This document shows positions 21,090 through 29,919 of a DNA stretch of 64,000 nt, in pieces. The translations under genes were made by a program, and so were the position numbers. The stretch's first letter is position 1. Each line of letters opens with the position of its first letter. The notes beneath the pieces were generated by a model. It was not told the origin of the DNA, made no database searches, and worked only from the letters and a program-made list of their open reading frames with translations. Location of the stretch: the NCBI RefSeq assembly GCF_001718195.1, contig NZ_MCNV01000007.1:186001-250000 (forward strand), read 5' to 3'. Source of the DNA: Paraburkholderia nodosa. GTDB taxonomy: Bacteria; Pseudomonadota; Gammaproteobacteria; Burkholderiales; Burkholderiaceae.

Positions 21090-22031
21090 ATGACTTCATC
21101 GCCTGACAAGTATTCGGTTCTGCTCGCCCGTTGTGGCGGCCTTGCGCCCGTGCCCACCGCCGTGGCGCACCCGTGCGACGTGTCCTCGCTCACCGGGGCA
21201 CTCGACGCCGCGAACCTCGGCTTGATCGTGCCGATTCTGGTCGGCCCCGAAGCGAAGATCCGCGCGGTGGCCGAGGAAGCCGACCTGCGCCTCGACGGCA
21301 TCACCATCATCGACGCGCCGCACAGCCACGCCGCCGCCGAATTCGCCGTGCGCGCCGTGCGAGAGGGCCAGGCCGAACTGCTCATGAAGGGCAGCCTGCA
21401 CAGCGACGAGCTGCTCCACGAAGTCGCGCTCGGCGCCAATGGCCTGCGCACCGAGCGGCGCCTCTCGCATGTGTTCGCGATGGACGTGCCGTCGTACCAC
21501 AAGCCGCTTTTCATCACCGATGCGGCCGTCAACATCTTCCCCAAGCTCGCCGACAAGGCCGACATCGTGCGCAACGCGATCGACCTCGTGCAGTCGCTGG
21601 GCGTGGGCACGCCGAAGGTCGCCATCCTCGGCGCCGTGGAAACGGTGTCCGAAAAGATGCCCTCCACCATCGACGCCGCCGCCCTGTGCAAGATGGCCGA
21701 CCGCGGCCAGATCACGGGTGGCCTGCTCGACGGCCCGCTCGCCTTCGACAACGCGATCAGCGCCGAAGCCGCGCGCATCAAAGGCATTACGTCGCCCGTT
21801 GCAGGCGACCCCGACATCCTGCTCGTGCCCGACCTCGAAGCGGGCAACATGCTCGCCAAACAGCTCACCTTCCTCGCCGGCGCGGAAGCGGCCGGCATCG
21901 TCCTCGGCGCGCGCGTGCCGATCATCCTCACGAGCCGCGCCGACAGCGTGCGCTCGCGCATCGGCAGTTGCGCGATCGCCGTCCTGCTTGCGCACGCGCG
22001 ACGTGCGCGCAAAGCAACGGAGATCCTGTGA
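21090..22031 (+). CDS. phosphate acetyl/butyryltransferase family protein
   Basis: The 313-residue protein belongs to the phosphotransacylase family, transferring an acyl group between CoA and phosphate. Visible family features are ELLMKGSLHSDELLHEV, FITDAAVNIFPKLADKADIVRNA, the ILGAVETVSEKMPST segment and DILLVPDLEAGNMLAKQL. The length fits the stand-alone Ptb/Pta catalytic domain. Homologous clusters often carry this domain fused behind a MaoC enoyl-CoA hydratase, and that domain is absent here. The ATG at 21090 follows GGAGGAG. Its stop overlaps the acetate kinase start by four bases, indicating translational coupling and shared acyl-phosphate flux. Confidence 0.88.
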   Translation: MTSSPDKYSVLLARCGGLAPVPTAVAHPCDVSSLTGALDAANLGLIVPILVGPEAKIRAVAEEADLRLDGITIIDAPHSHAAAEFAVRAVREGQAELLMKGSLHSDELLHEVALGANGLRTERRLSHVFAMDVPSYHKPLFITDAAVNIFPKLADKADIVRNAIDLVQSLGVGTPKVAILGAVETVSEKMPSTIDAAALCKMADRGQITGGLLDGPLAFDNAISAEAARIKGITSPVAGDPDILLVPDLEAGNMLAKQLTFLAGAEAAGIVLGARVPIILTSRADSVRSRIGSCAIAVLLAHARRARKATEIL

Positions 22032-23284
22032 GCAGCGCCCAAGCCCAGCCGGCCGTGGAAGGCCATGTCGTGCTCGTCGTGAATGCGGGGTCGTCGAGCA
22101 TCAAGTGTTCGGTGTTTCGCGTGATCGAAGACGACCACGTGGAAGGCGGTGCGCGCGCGCTGCATGGCGCGGGCGGGCAGATCGAGGGCATCGGCGTCGC
22201 GCCGCGCGTGGTCGCGAATATGGCCGACGGGCGCCTGATCGTCGACGAGAAGTTTCCGGTTGCCCAGGTCGCCGATCACGACGCCGCGTTTCGCCTCCTG
22301 CGCCTCGTGCTCGCCGTGGGGCTGCGCGACACGCCGCCTGCCGCGATCGGCCACCGCGTGGTGCACGGCGGCGCGCGCTACGCCGACGCCGTGCTCATCG
22401 ACGACGAAGTGATCCAGGAGCTCGACGCGCTCACGCCGCTCGCGCCCCTGCATCAGCCGCACAATCTCGCCGCGATTCGTGCGGTGCGTCAGGCCGCGCC
22501 GGAGCTGCCGCAGGTGGCGTGCTTCGACACCGCGTTCCATGCGGGCAACGACATCATGGCGCAGCTCTTCGCGCTGCCGTACAGCTACTACGGCGAGGGC
22601 GTCCGGCGCTACGGCTTTCACGGTCTCTCGTACGAATACATTGCCAGGCACCTCCATCAGGTCGCGCCCGACATTGCGCGCGGGCGCGTCGTCGTTGCGC
22701 ACCTGGGCAACGGCGCGAGCCTGTGCGCGATGAAGGACGGCAAGAGCATCGAGACCACCATGGGCCTCACCGCGCTCGACGGCCTGCCCATGGGCACGCG
22801 CTGCGGCGCGCTCGACGCAGGCGCCGTGCTCTGGATGATGGCGAAGGGCATGGACTACCACGCCATCGAGAAGGTGCTGTATCAGGAGTCGGGCCTGAAG
22901 GGCCTGTCGGGCCTGAGCAGCGACATGCGCGAACTGCTCGCGAGCGGCAGCGACCGGGCGAGGCTCGCGATCGAGTTCTATACGTATCGCATCGCGCAGG
23001 ACGTCGGCAAGCTCGCCGTGGTGCTGGGTGGGCTCGACGCGCTCGTGTTCACGGCGGGCATCGGCGAGCATGCCGCGCCCATTCGCGCGCAGGTGTGCGA
23101 GCGGCTCGCGCCGGTGTTCGGCACCGTGCTCGACGCGCAAGTCAACGAGGTGGGCAGCAGCAACGGCAACGAGCGCGTGAGCACGCGCGAAAGCCGCGTT
23201 CCCGTTTTCGCGATCCGCACCGACGAAGAAGGGATGATCGCGCTCCATACGGCGCGGCTGTTGCGGGCGGCGCTCAGGCACTGA
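22028..23284 (+). CDS. ackA: acetate/propionate-family kinase
   Basis: This 418-residue ASKHA-fold kinase converts acyl phosphate plus ADP to a short-chain acid plus ATP, or the reverse. The phosphate-1 loop is VLVVNAGSSSIKCSVF. HRVVHGG, RYGFHGLSYEYIA, VVVAHLGNGASLCAM and FTAGIGEHAAPIR follow in family order. Start is a GTG at 22028 within GTGA, preceded by ACGGAG, overlapping the phosphotransacylase stop. Substrate preference (acetate, propionate or longer) cannot be told from sequence. With the phosphotransacylase it would interconvert acyl-CoA and the free acid with ATP. A hairpin at 23310-23325 lies between it and the converging hydrolase gene. Confidence 0.92.
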   Translation: MSSAQAQPAVEGHVVLVVNAGSSSIKCSVFRVIEDDHVEGGARALHGAGGQIEGIGVAPRVVANMADGRLIVDEKFPVAQVADHDAAFRLLRLVLAVGLRDTPPAAIGHRVVHGGARYADAVLIDDEVIQELDALTPLAPLHQPHNLAAIRAVRQAAPELPQVACFDTAFHAGNDIMAQLFALPYSYYGEGVRRYGFHGLSYEYIARHLHQVAPDIARGRVVVAHLGNGASLCAMKDGKSIETTMGLTALDGLPMGTRCGALDAGAVLWMMAKGMDYHAIEKVLYQESGLKGLSGLSSDMRELLASGSDRARLAIEFYTYRIAQDVGKLAVVLGGLDALVFTAGIGEHAAPIRAQVCERLAPVFGTVLDAQVNEVGSSNGNERVSTRESRVPVFAIRTDEEGMIALHTARLLRAALRH

Positions 23285-23318
23285 GCGGGCACGGCGCCGC
23301 GGTTCGCTACGCCTGACT

Positions 23319-23930
23319 TCAGGCGTACGCCGGACCGCCCCGGTCGAATGCCGCGTCGCGCAAGCGCCCCGGCGCCGCGCCGTGAACGAGCGTATCGACG
23401 AAATACTTCGCGCGCGGCCACGGCCCAAAGCCTGCCGCCGTGTTGATGTGACCCGCATCGCCGAGATTCACAAACGTGCTGCCCAGTTGCTGCGCGAGCG
23501 CGCGGGCGCCTTCGAGCGGCATCCACGGATCGGTTTCGCTGCCGATGAGGATGGACGGCACGGGAAGCTGCCGCGCCTCGAACGCGCCGGCAAAGCGGAA
23601 CTTCTCGGGACTCGCGGGCGCGACGAACAGCACACCGGCAATGTCGGCGCCGCTTTCCCCCAGCATGCCCGTGTGCAGCGCATGCGCCGCCACGAGGCAG
23701 CCGAAGCTGTGCGCGGCCAGCAGGAACGGCCCGCGCTCGCCCGCCAGCCGCCGCGCGAGCCCCGCGCCCCACACCGCCAGATCGGGCGCATCCCAGTCGT
23801 CCTGCTCCGCGCGCAGCGAGCGCGCGAACTGGCGTTCGAGCCAGCTCTGCCAGTGAGCGCCGTCGCTGCCGTGCAGACCCGGCACGGTGACGAGGCGGGG
23901 CGGCCAACGCATTTGCGCGCACGAAAGCAT
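23319..23930 (-). CDS. RBBP9/YdeN-type alpha/beta hydrolase
   Basis: The 203-residue protein is a small serine hydrolase. The opening RLVTVPGLHGSDGAHWQSWLE is typical of the RBBP9/YdeN family. The triad is Ser75 (AAHSFGC), Asp134 (GSETDPW) and His161 (GDAGHIN). No substrate is known for most bacterial members, and no signal peptide is present. The ATG at 23930 is preceded by GAGG and begins right at the conserved region; the long upstream frame to 24155 is unsupported. It converges on ackA and diverges from ghrA. Confidence 0.85.
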   Translation of the reverse strand: MLSCAQMRWPPRLVTVPGLHGSDGAHWQSWLERQFARSLRAEQDDWDAPDLAVWGAGLARRLAGERGPFLLAAHSFGCLVAAHALHTGMLGESGADIAGVLFVAPASPEKFRFAGAFEARQLPVPSILIGSETDPWMPLEGARALAQQLGSTFVNLGDAGHINTAAGFGPWPRAKYFVDTLVHGAAPGRLRDAAFDRGGPAYA

Positions 23931-24209
23931 GATTTTTTCCTCGCTGGAACACGGCGTGAATCGATTGTGGCCTGCGAGCCGCGCACGCCGAACCAATTTT
24001 TTTTGCTTAGCTTTTCGGCGCGCCCGGCCGGGTCCTGCCCGAGACAGGCCGCGGGCAGGCGCGCCGCGATTTGCGCGGCGGGCGCGGGCCTGAAAAAGTA
24101 GAATGGTGCCGGTGCACGCGGCTCTCGCGGCCCTCGCGGGCTGCACGCAACGCAACAGCGCGCGTAGGCTCGAGCCGCACAGCCGTTACCAGGGACAGGT
24201 TCACCCATC

Positions 24210-25157
24210 ATGAAGATCATTTTCTGGTTCCCGCAGACCGACGCCTCCACGTGGCTCCACGGCCTCGCGCGCGCGCTGCCCGATGCCGAGTTGCGCGAGT
24301 GGCAGCCCGGCGACACCGATCCCGCCGACTATGCTGTCGTCTGGCACCCCCCGCGCGAACTCTTCGGCGTGCCGGGGCTTCGCGCTATCTTCAACCTGGG
24401 CGCGGGCGTCGACGCGATCCTCGCCCACGAACGCGAGCGACCGGGCACGCTGCCCGGCACCGCCATGCTCGTGCGGCTCGAAGACTCGGGCATGGGCCGG
24501 CAAATGAGCGAGTACGTGCAGCACGCTGTACTGCGCTACCTGCGCCGTTTCGACGAATACGCGCTCGCGCAGACGCGCCGCGAATGGCACGTGCTCGCGC
24601 CGCATCCGCACGAGACCTTCACGGTGGGCGTGCTCGGCCTCGGCGTACTGGGCGCGCAGGTCGCGCACGCGGTCGCCTCGCTCGGCGTGCCGGTGCGCGG
24701 TTTTTCGCGCGGCATGAAGACGATAGAAGGCATCGAAACGTATTCGGGCGAGTTGCACGGCGAGCAGTTCGACGCCTTCCTCGACGGCGTCAAACTGCTG
24801 GTGAACCTGCTGCCCGCCACGCCCGACACCGAAAGCGTGCTCAACGCGCGCACCTTCGGCAAGCTCTCGCGCGGCGCGTATCTCGTGAACGTGGCGCGCG
24901 GCACGCATCTGAACGAACAGGATCTGCTCGACGCACTCGCCAACGGCACGCTCGCGGCGGCGACGCTCGACGTGTTCCGCGAAGAGCCGCTGCCGCCCGA
25001 TCATCTCTTCTGGCGCGAGCCGCGCATCACGATCACGCCGCACAGTTCGGCGCTCACATTACGCGACGAAGCGATCTCGCAGGTCGCCGACAAGATCGGC
25101 GCGCTGGCTCGCGGCGAGACCGTGAGCGGCGTGGTGCATGTCGGGCGCGGTTACTGA
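24210..25157 (+). CDS. ghrA: glyoxylate/hydroxypyruvate reductase A
   Basis: The 315-residue D-2-hydroxyacid dehydrogenase reduces glyoxylate or hydroxypyruvate with NADPH in the cytoplasm. The nucleotide motif GLGVLG spans 143-148, and the catalytic trio is Arg230 (NVARG), Glu259 (FREEPLP) and His278 (TPHSSA). The N-terminal sequence MKIIFWFPQTDASTWLHGLARALP and the GAGVDAIL segment match the GhrA subgroup rather than SerA or GhrB. The HMG-CoA lyase gene begins 54 bases later on the same strand, so this gene may lead that operon, though no shared pathway is obvious. Confidence 0.92.
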   Translation: MKIIFWFPQTDASTWLHGLARALPDAELREWQPGDTDPADYAVVWHPPRELFGVPGLRAIFNLGAGVDAILAHERERPGTLPGTAMLVRLEDSGMGRQMSEYVQHAVLRYLRRFDEYALAQTRREWHVLAPHPHETFTVGVLGLGVLGAQVAHAVASLGVPVRGFSRGMKTIEGIETYSGELHGEQFDAFLDGVKLLVNLLPATPDTESVLNARTFGKLSRGAYLVNVARGTHLNEQDLLDALANGTLAAATLDVFREEPLPPDHLFWREPRITITPHSSALTLRDEAISQVADKIGALARGETVSGVVHVGRGY

Positions 25158-25211
25158 ACATCGCGGCGGCACATCGCGAAGCCTTTTCAAAAAATTGTTG
25201 GAGACACGGCA

Positions 25212-26135
25212 ATGGCACTACCCACCGCAGTCAAGATCGTCGAAGTCGGCCCGCGCGACGGCCTGCAGAACGAGAAGGAATTCGTTCCCACCGCAACCAA
25301 GATCGAACTGATCAACCGGCTCTCGGCCGCGGGCTTTCCGAACATCGAGGCCGCCTCGTTCGTCTCGCCCAAATGGGTGCCGCAGATGGCCGACGGCGCC
25401 GAAGTCATGGCCGGCATCGAGCGGCGCAGCGGCGCGATCTACTCGGTCCTCACGCCGAATCTGCGCGGCTTCGAAGGCGCGCTCGCCGCGCGCGCGGACG
25501 AGATCGTGATCTTCGGCGCGGCGAGCGAGGCGTTCTCGCAGAAGAACATCAACTGCTCGATCGCAGAAAGCATCGAGCGCTTCGCACCGGTGGCGCAAGC
25601 CGCGAAGGAGCGCGGCGTGCGCATTCGCGGCAGCGTGTCGTGCGCGCTCGGCTGCCCGTATCAGGGCGAAGTGCCGGTCGCTTCGGTCGTCGATGTCGTG
25701 GAGCGCTTCGCCGCGCTCGGCTGCGACGAGATCGACATTGCCGACACCATTGGCGTGGGTACGGCGAAGCGCGTGCACGAAGTGTTCGAGGCGGTGACGA
25801 AGGTGTTCCCGCGCGAGCGCCTGTCGGGCCACTTCCACGACACCTACGGCCAGGCGCTCGCCAACATCTATGCGGCGCTCGAAGAAGGCATCGCCATTTT
25901 CCACGCCTCGGTGGCGGGCCTGGGCGGCTGTCCGTATGCGAAGGGCGCCACGGGCAACGTCGCGACCGAAGACGTGCTGTACCTCATGAACGGCCTGGGC
26001 ATTCATACCGGCATCGATCTGAACCAGGTCGTCGCGGCGGGCGACTTCATTTCGACCGCCATCGGCCGGGCGAACGTCTCGCGCGCGGGTAAGGCCCTGC
26101 TCGCGAAGGCCCGCAGCGAAGCCGCATGCTCGTGA
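25212..26135 (+). CDS. mvaB: hydroxymethylglutaryl-CoA lyase
   Basis: The 307-residue TIM-barrel enzyme cleaves HMG-CoA to acetyl-CoA and acetoacetate in leucine catabolism. It shows the metal/substrate motif VGPRDGLQNEK, HFHDTYGQALAN (metal-binding His pair) and the catalytic Cys loop GLGGCPYAKGATGNVATED. The length is normal for bacterial enzymes. The rest of the leucine pathway (methylcrotonyl-CoA carboxylase, isovaleryl-CoA dehydrogenase) is not adjacent here. It heads a run of five genes on the same strand with very short spacers, the last three overlapping by four bases. Confidence 0.95.
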   Translation: MALPTAVKIVEVGPRDGLQNEKEFVPTATKIELINRLSAAGFPNIEAASFVSPKWVPQMADGAEVMAGIERRSGAIYSVLTPNLRGFEGALAARADEIVIFGAASEAFSQKNINCSIAESIERFAPVAQAAKERGVRIRGSVSCALGCPYQGEVPVASVVDVVERFAALGCDEIDIADTIGVGTAKRVHEVFEAVTKVFPRERLSGHFHDTYGQALANIYAALEEGIAIFHASVAGLGGCPYAKGATGNVATEDVLYLMNGLGIHTGIDLNQVVAAGDFISTAIGRANVSRAGKALLAKARSEAACS

Positions 26136-26175
26136 CACGCGACCCATCGAATCGCAGTACGAAGGAAATCAATCT

Positions 26176-26682
26176 ATGACGGAAACCCTCGATAACCTCG
26201 ACGCCCTGCCCGAGTCCGCGCGCCGTGTCGCCCTGATGCTGCGCGAGCGCGGCCACGCCAGACCCGTCGTGATGCTGCCCGAGACCGGCAAGACTTCCGC
26301 CGAAGCCGCCGCGGGTCTGGGCTGCGAAGTCGCGCAGATCGCCAAGTCGATCCTGTTCCGCCGCCGTGAAGACGACGCGCCCGTGCTCGTGATCGCGAGC
26401 GGCGCGAACCGCGTGGACGAAAAGAAAGTGGCCGCGCACGTGGGCGAGATCGGCCGCGCCGACGCGAAGTTCGTGCGCGAGAAGACCGGCTACGCCATTG
26501 GCGGCGTGTGCCCGATCGGCCACGCCACGACGCCCGTCACGCTGATCGACGCCGATCTGTTCGCGCTCGAAAGCCTCTGGGCCGCTGCCGGCCATCCGCA
26601 TGCGGTGTTCAACCTCTCGCCACAGGAACTCGAAGCGCTGACCGGCGCGCCCGTGGTGGACGTCGCGCTGCGCGACGCGTGA
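26176..26682 (+). CDS. YbaK/EbsC family aminoacyl-tRNA deacylase-like protein
   Basis: The 168-residue protein has the YbaK/ProX fold. The conserved lysine is in QIAKSILFR and the glycine loop is GYAIGGVCPIGH, with VIASGANRVDEKKVA between them. Family members hydrolyse mischarged tRNAs such as Cys-tRNA(Pro) or Ala-tRNA(Pro) in trans. The exact specificity cannot be assigned. A longer acidic N-terminus distinguishes it from E. coli YbaK. Its start is 40 bases after mvaB with GAAGGAAAT upstream. It is probably cotranscribed with the DUF1289 gene that starts two bases after its stop. Confidence 0.88.
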   Translation: MTETLDNLDALPESARRVALMLRERGHARPVVMLPETGKTSAEAAAGLGCEVAQIAKSILFRRREDDAPVLVIASGANRVDEKKVAAHVGEIGRADAKFVREKTGYAIGGVCPIGHATTPVTLIDADLFALESLWAAAGHPHAVFNLSPQELEALTGAPVVDVALRDA

Positions 26683-26684
26683 GC

Positions 26685-26912
26685 ATGTCCGCGATACACG
26701 ACACCGTCACGCCGCCGCCCTCGCCTTGCATCAACATCTGCCGTATGGATGAGCGCAGCGGCTTGTGCGAGGGCTGCCTGCGCACCATCGACGAAATTGC
26801 GAACTGGTCCACGCTCGACAACGCAGCAAAGCGCGCCGTCTGGGACGCGATCGAGACGCGGCACGCTCAATGGGTCGCGAAGCGCTTCGCGTCGCAAGGA
26901 GAACAACAATGA
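26685..26912 (+). CDS. DUF1289 domain-containing protein, Cys-rich
   Basis: This 75-residue protein carries the DUF1289 pattern PCINICRMDERSGLCEGCLRTIDEI, with four cysteines (CxxxC and CxxC) that probably bind zinc or an Fe-S cluster. A tryptophan-containing helical C-terminus follows. Its function is not established. The ATG at 26685 is used; a GTG six bases earlier would overlap the ybaK stop as GTGA and is a plausible alternative. The stop codon overlaps the start of the MaoC-like gene (ATGA), which indicates coupled translation. Confidence 0.88.
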   Translation: MSAIHDTVTPPPSPCINICRMDERSGLCEGCLRTIDEIANWSTLDNAAKRAVWDAIETRHAQWVAKRFASQGEQQ

Positions 26913-27370
26913 ACGCGCCCGCCCGCGTCGTCACGGTCGGCGAGACGTTCCGCTCGACGCTTCAGCTCACACCCGAATCGGTGAAATCATTCGGACTGCT
27001 CGTGAACGACCTGAACCCGCTGCATCACGACGAAGCCTACGCGGCGCAAAGCCGCTTTGGCGGCCTGATCGCATCGGGCACGCAACCCACGGCGCATTTC
27101 ATGGCGCTGCTCGCCACGCACTACTCGCAGTACGCGCAGCCGCTCGGGCTCGAATTCGACATGAAGCTCAAGCGTGCCGCTCACGCGAACGACACGATCA
27201 CGTTCGAGTGGCGCGTCGATGAAGCGTGGTGGAAGCCGAGCCTGCACGGCGATCTCGTGAAGCTCGTGGGCGAGGCCGTGAACCAGAAGGGCGAAACGCT
27301 CGTGGTAGGGCGCGCGACGATCCTCGTCATGCCCAAGGCCGAGCACGCATCGGTACACGCACCGGCATGA
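26909..27370 (+). CDS. MaoC-like hot-dog fold dehydratase
   Basis: The 153-residue single hot-dog protein resembles (R)-specific enoyl-CoA hydratases. The segment FGLLVNDLNPLHHDEAYAAQSRFGGLIASGT contains the hydratase-2 motif Asp-x-N-PLHHDE, with the expected Asp/His pair. Members hydrate enoyl-CoA thioesters in acyl-CoA catabolism or PHA supply. The start ATG overlaps the DUF1289 stop and the stop overlaps the next start, both by four bases. Together with HMG-CoA lyase it suggests branched-chain acyl-CoA breakdown, but the actual substrate is unknown. Confidence 0.87.
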   Translation: MNAPARVVTVGETFRSTLQLTPESVKSFGLLVNDLNPLHHDEAYAAQSRFGGLIASGTQPTAHFMALLATHYSQYAQPLGLEFDMKLKRAAHANDTITFEWRVDEAWWKPSLHGDLVKLVGEAVNQKGETLVVGRATILVMPKAEHASVHAPA

Positions 27371-28299
27371 GCGCCGCGCCCGCCCTCCCTGAATCGATCC
27401 GCGTCTTCGAGCGCGGCTGGCTGTCGTCGAACAACGTGCTGCTCGTCGACGAGGCGCGCGCCGCACTCGTCGATACCGGCTACGCCACGCACGCCGAACA
27501 GACGCTCGCGCTCGTGCGCCAGGCGCTCGGCCCGCGCGCGCTCGACCTTATCGTCAACACGCATCTGCACTCCGACCATTGCGGCGGCAACGCGCGGCTA
27601 CAGGCGCAATGGCCCTGCGCGACGCTGATCCCCGCGCCGAGCGCGACGATTGTGCGCGACTGGGACGAAGCGCGTTTGAGCTTTCTCGCCACCGGGCAGA
27701 CCTGCGACCGATTCGCGTTCACAGGCACGCTCGCGGCAGGCGAACGGCTCACGCTAGGCGGCTTCGACTGGGAAGTGATCGGTGCGCCGGGGCACGACCC
27801 CGACTCGGTGATGCTCTATGCAGCCGGACCGCGCCTGCTCATCAGCGCCGATGCGCTCTGGGAGCATGGCTTCGGTGTGATCTTTCCCGAGCTCGAAGGC
27901 GAAAGCGGGTTCGCCGAGCAGCACGCGGTGCTCGAAGCCATCGCGAAGCTCGACGTGCGCGTGGTGATTCCGGGCCATGGCAAGCCGTTCACAAACGTCG
28001 AGGCGGCGCTGGAGCGCGCGTTCTCGCGCCTCGCCTGGCTGCGCGCCGACCCTGCCCGCAACGCGAAGAACGCGCTCAAGGTGCTGATCGTCTTCAAGCT
28101 GCTGGAAGTGCGCGCGATGACCTTCGACGCGCTACTGGCGATGCTGGAAAACGCCGCCTCCCTGCGCGCCGCGGCGCAACAACTCGGCCCGCGCAGCGCG
28201 TGGCCCGGGCTGCTGCGCGAGCTGGCCGGGGAGCTGGCGAAGAGCGGCGCCCTGGTCATAAACGGCGAACGCTTCGAAGCACCGGCGGCAGCAGTCTAG
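27367..28299 (+). CDS. MBL-fold metallohydrolase
   Basis: The 310-residue protein has the metallo-beta-lactamase signature THLHSDHCGG, giving His66, His68, Asp70 and His71, with further ligands in GAPGHDPDS and IPGHGKPF. A helical C-terminal domain (about 210-310) is typical of the glyoxalase II-like or LACTB2-like branch acting on thioesters or nucleic acids. Given the operon it may hydrolyse an acyl-CoA or glutathione thioester, which is an inference. The ATG at 27367 overlaps the MaoC-like stop. A strong hairpin lies downstream. Confidence 0.85.
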   Translation: MSAAPALPESIRVFERGWLSSNNVLLVDEARAALVDTGYATHAEQTLALVRQALGPRALDLIVNTHLHSDHCGGNARLQAQWPCATLIPAPSATIVRDWDEARLSFLATGQTCDRFAFTGTLAAGERLTLGGFDWEVIGAPGHDPDSVMLYAAGPRLLISADALWEHGFGVIFPELEGESGFAEQHAVLEAIAKLDVRVVIPGHGKPFTNVEAALERAFSRLAWLRADPARNAKNALKVLIVFKLLEVRAMTFDALLAMLENAASLRAAAQQLGPRSAWPGLLRELAGELAKSGALVINGERFEAPAAAV

Positions 28300-28330
28300 C
28301 CGCGCCGAAGGACAAACGCTGGGAAAGCGC

Positions 28331-28366
28331 AAAAAAAAACGCTCGTCCGTTTTCCGGACGAGCGTT
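28331..28366 (-). terminator. terminator between the converging MBL and DUF445 genes
   Basis: A 12-bp perfect stem AACGCTCGTCCG/CGGACGAGCGTT with loop TTTTC has an A9 run on its left. The U-tract therefore serves minus-strand transcripts (DUF445); it may also stop plus-strand reads. Confidence 0.85.
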
Positions 28367-28513
28367 GGAATTAGCTCTGACGTGATCAAACTGTCGAGGT
28401 CATCATACTCGCGCCGGAATTCCCGAAGCATCGGTGATTTCCCTACAGATCACCTACGAGCGCAGGCCTGGCGCGTCCTCGCAGGATTCATTCATCTGGA
28501 ATCCGAATCAATC

Positions 28514-29818
28514 TCACTGCCCGAGCTTGAGCCGCACCAGCTCGAACAGATGCGAACACAGGTAGAGTCCGAGCCCGATCGCGCCGCCGATCACCGTGCC
28601 GTTCACGCGGATTTTCTGCAGATCCTTGCCGATTTTCAACTCGATGAGCCGCGCCGTCTCGCGCGTGTCCCAGTTCTTCACAGTGTCGCGAATGTGGTGC
28701 GTAAGGTAGCGAGCAAAGTCGGGCGCCATGGCGCGCGCGGCGTCTTCGAGATGGCCGTTGAGCGAGGCGCGCAGGTCGGCGTCGGCGGCGAGCGTCTCGC
28801 CTAGCCACTGGCCAGTGGCGGCGACCTTCGCGTGCAGCGCCGAATCTTCGCGCTCCAGATCGTCGCGCAGCCACGCACGCAGGCTGTCCCACAGCGCGCG
28901 CGTGTAATCGTTGAGCGCGCCGCCCTCGCTCAGGCTCGCCTTCAGCTCCTCGCCCTTGCGCAGGAACGCCGGATCGCTCTTGAGCTTCACGATCAGCTTT
29001 TCCACGACTTCGTCGAACTTCTGGCGCAGACGATGTTCGCGATCCTCGCTCACCTGCAGCAGCAGCCGGTTCACGGCGCTTTCCACCACGCGCGCGCCGC
29101 TCTCGCCGATCCACTCGCTCGGCAGAAACTTCTCGGTCGTCGGATAGTCGCTCTTGAGCCAGTCGACGATGGCCGACGCGACGAACGCGCGCGTGCCCTC
29201 GTCGCGCAACAGGGTGGCGAACTGCTCGAGCATCTGGTCGAGCAGCTCCTGGTGGCGGCCATCCCGGGTGAGGGTGTCGAGAATCGCGCCCGCCGACTTC
29301 GAGAAGTCGACGCGCGCGAGCGCCGCGTGCAGGCTGTCGCGGATGAAGCTCTGGATGCGCGCGTCATCGGTGAGGCCGAGTACGCCCGACATCATGCGCA
29401 CCGCGTAGTCGCCCAGGCGCTGCGCATTCTGCGGCGCGGTGAGCCAGCTGGAGAGCCGCGCCACGGGATCGTGGCGCCGGATCAGCCCGACGAGCGAACC
29501 CACGTCGAGAAACTTGTCGCGCACGAAGGCGGCGAGTTCGTCGGCGATGCGCTCCTTGTTGCGCGGAATCACGCCCGTATGCGCCGAAACGAACGGAATC
29601 GGGACGCGCCGGAACAGCGCGACCACCGCGAACCAGTCGGCGAGGCCGCCGACCATGGCCGCTTCGCTCACGGACTTGACGCCATCCGTCACGACGCCTG
29701 GCGGGAAAAAGAGTGCCGTGCCGGCGAACACGAGCGCCGCAACCAGCAGAAAGGCCAGCGCCTGGCGCTTGGCGCGCGTGAGTTCGGCTTCGTCCCGTGG
29801 GGCGTGCGAAGGCGTCAT
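28514..29818 (-). CDS. DUF445 family membrane protein
   Basis: The 434-residue protein has an N-terminal membrane segment (about 20-40, ALAFLLVAALVFAGTALFFP). The DUF445 signature VSEAAMVGGLADWFAVVALFRR and GVIPRNKERIADELAAFV follow, then a long mostly helical domain. A second hydrophobic segment lies near the C-terminus (NGTVIGGAIGLGLYLCSHLFEL). It is probably an inner-membrane protein with a large coiled soluble part. No function is established. The ATG at 29818 is chosen because family homology starts there; a 21-base GC-rich inverted repeat lies just upstream at 29831-29851. Confidence 0.88.
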   Translation of the reverse strand: MTPSHAPRDEAELTRAKRQALAFLLVAALVFAGTALFFPPGVVTDGVKSVSEAAMVGGLADWFAVVALFRRVPIPFVSAHTGVIPRNKERIADELAAFVRDKFLDVGSLVGLIRRHDPVARLSSWLTAPQNAQRLGDYAVRMMSGVLGLTDDARIQSFIRDSLHAALARVDFSKSAGAILDTLTRDGRHQELLDQMLEQFATLLRDEGTRAFVASAIVDWLKSDYPTTEKFLPSEWIGESGARVVESAVNRLLLQVSEDREHRLRQKFDEVVEKLIVKLKSDPAFLRKGEELKASLSEGGALNDYTRALWDSLRAWLRDDLEREDSALHAKVAATGQWLGETLAADADLRASLNGHLEDAARAMAPDFARYLTHHIRDTVKNWDTRETARLIELKIGKDLQKIRVNGTVIGGAIGLGLYLCSHLFELVRLKLGQ

Positions 29819-29919
29819 GAGGAGCAGGGAGTCGCGGGTTCGAATCGCGACATTATGCTGCCCACACGCCAACCGCCGCATGCCGAAGCGCCGCGCCAGC
29901 GCGGCGCGCTCGCGACGCC

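Noticed and set aside
29826..29856. GGTTCGAATC resembling a tRNA T-loop upstream of the DUF445 gene
   Set aside because: The flanking bases form only a simple GTCGCG/CGCGAC hairpin. There is no acceptor, D or anticodon arm, and it lies in a 5' leader.
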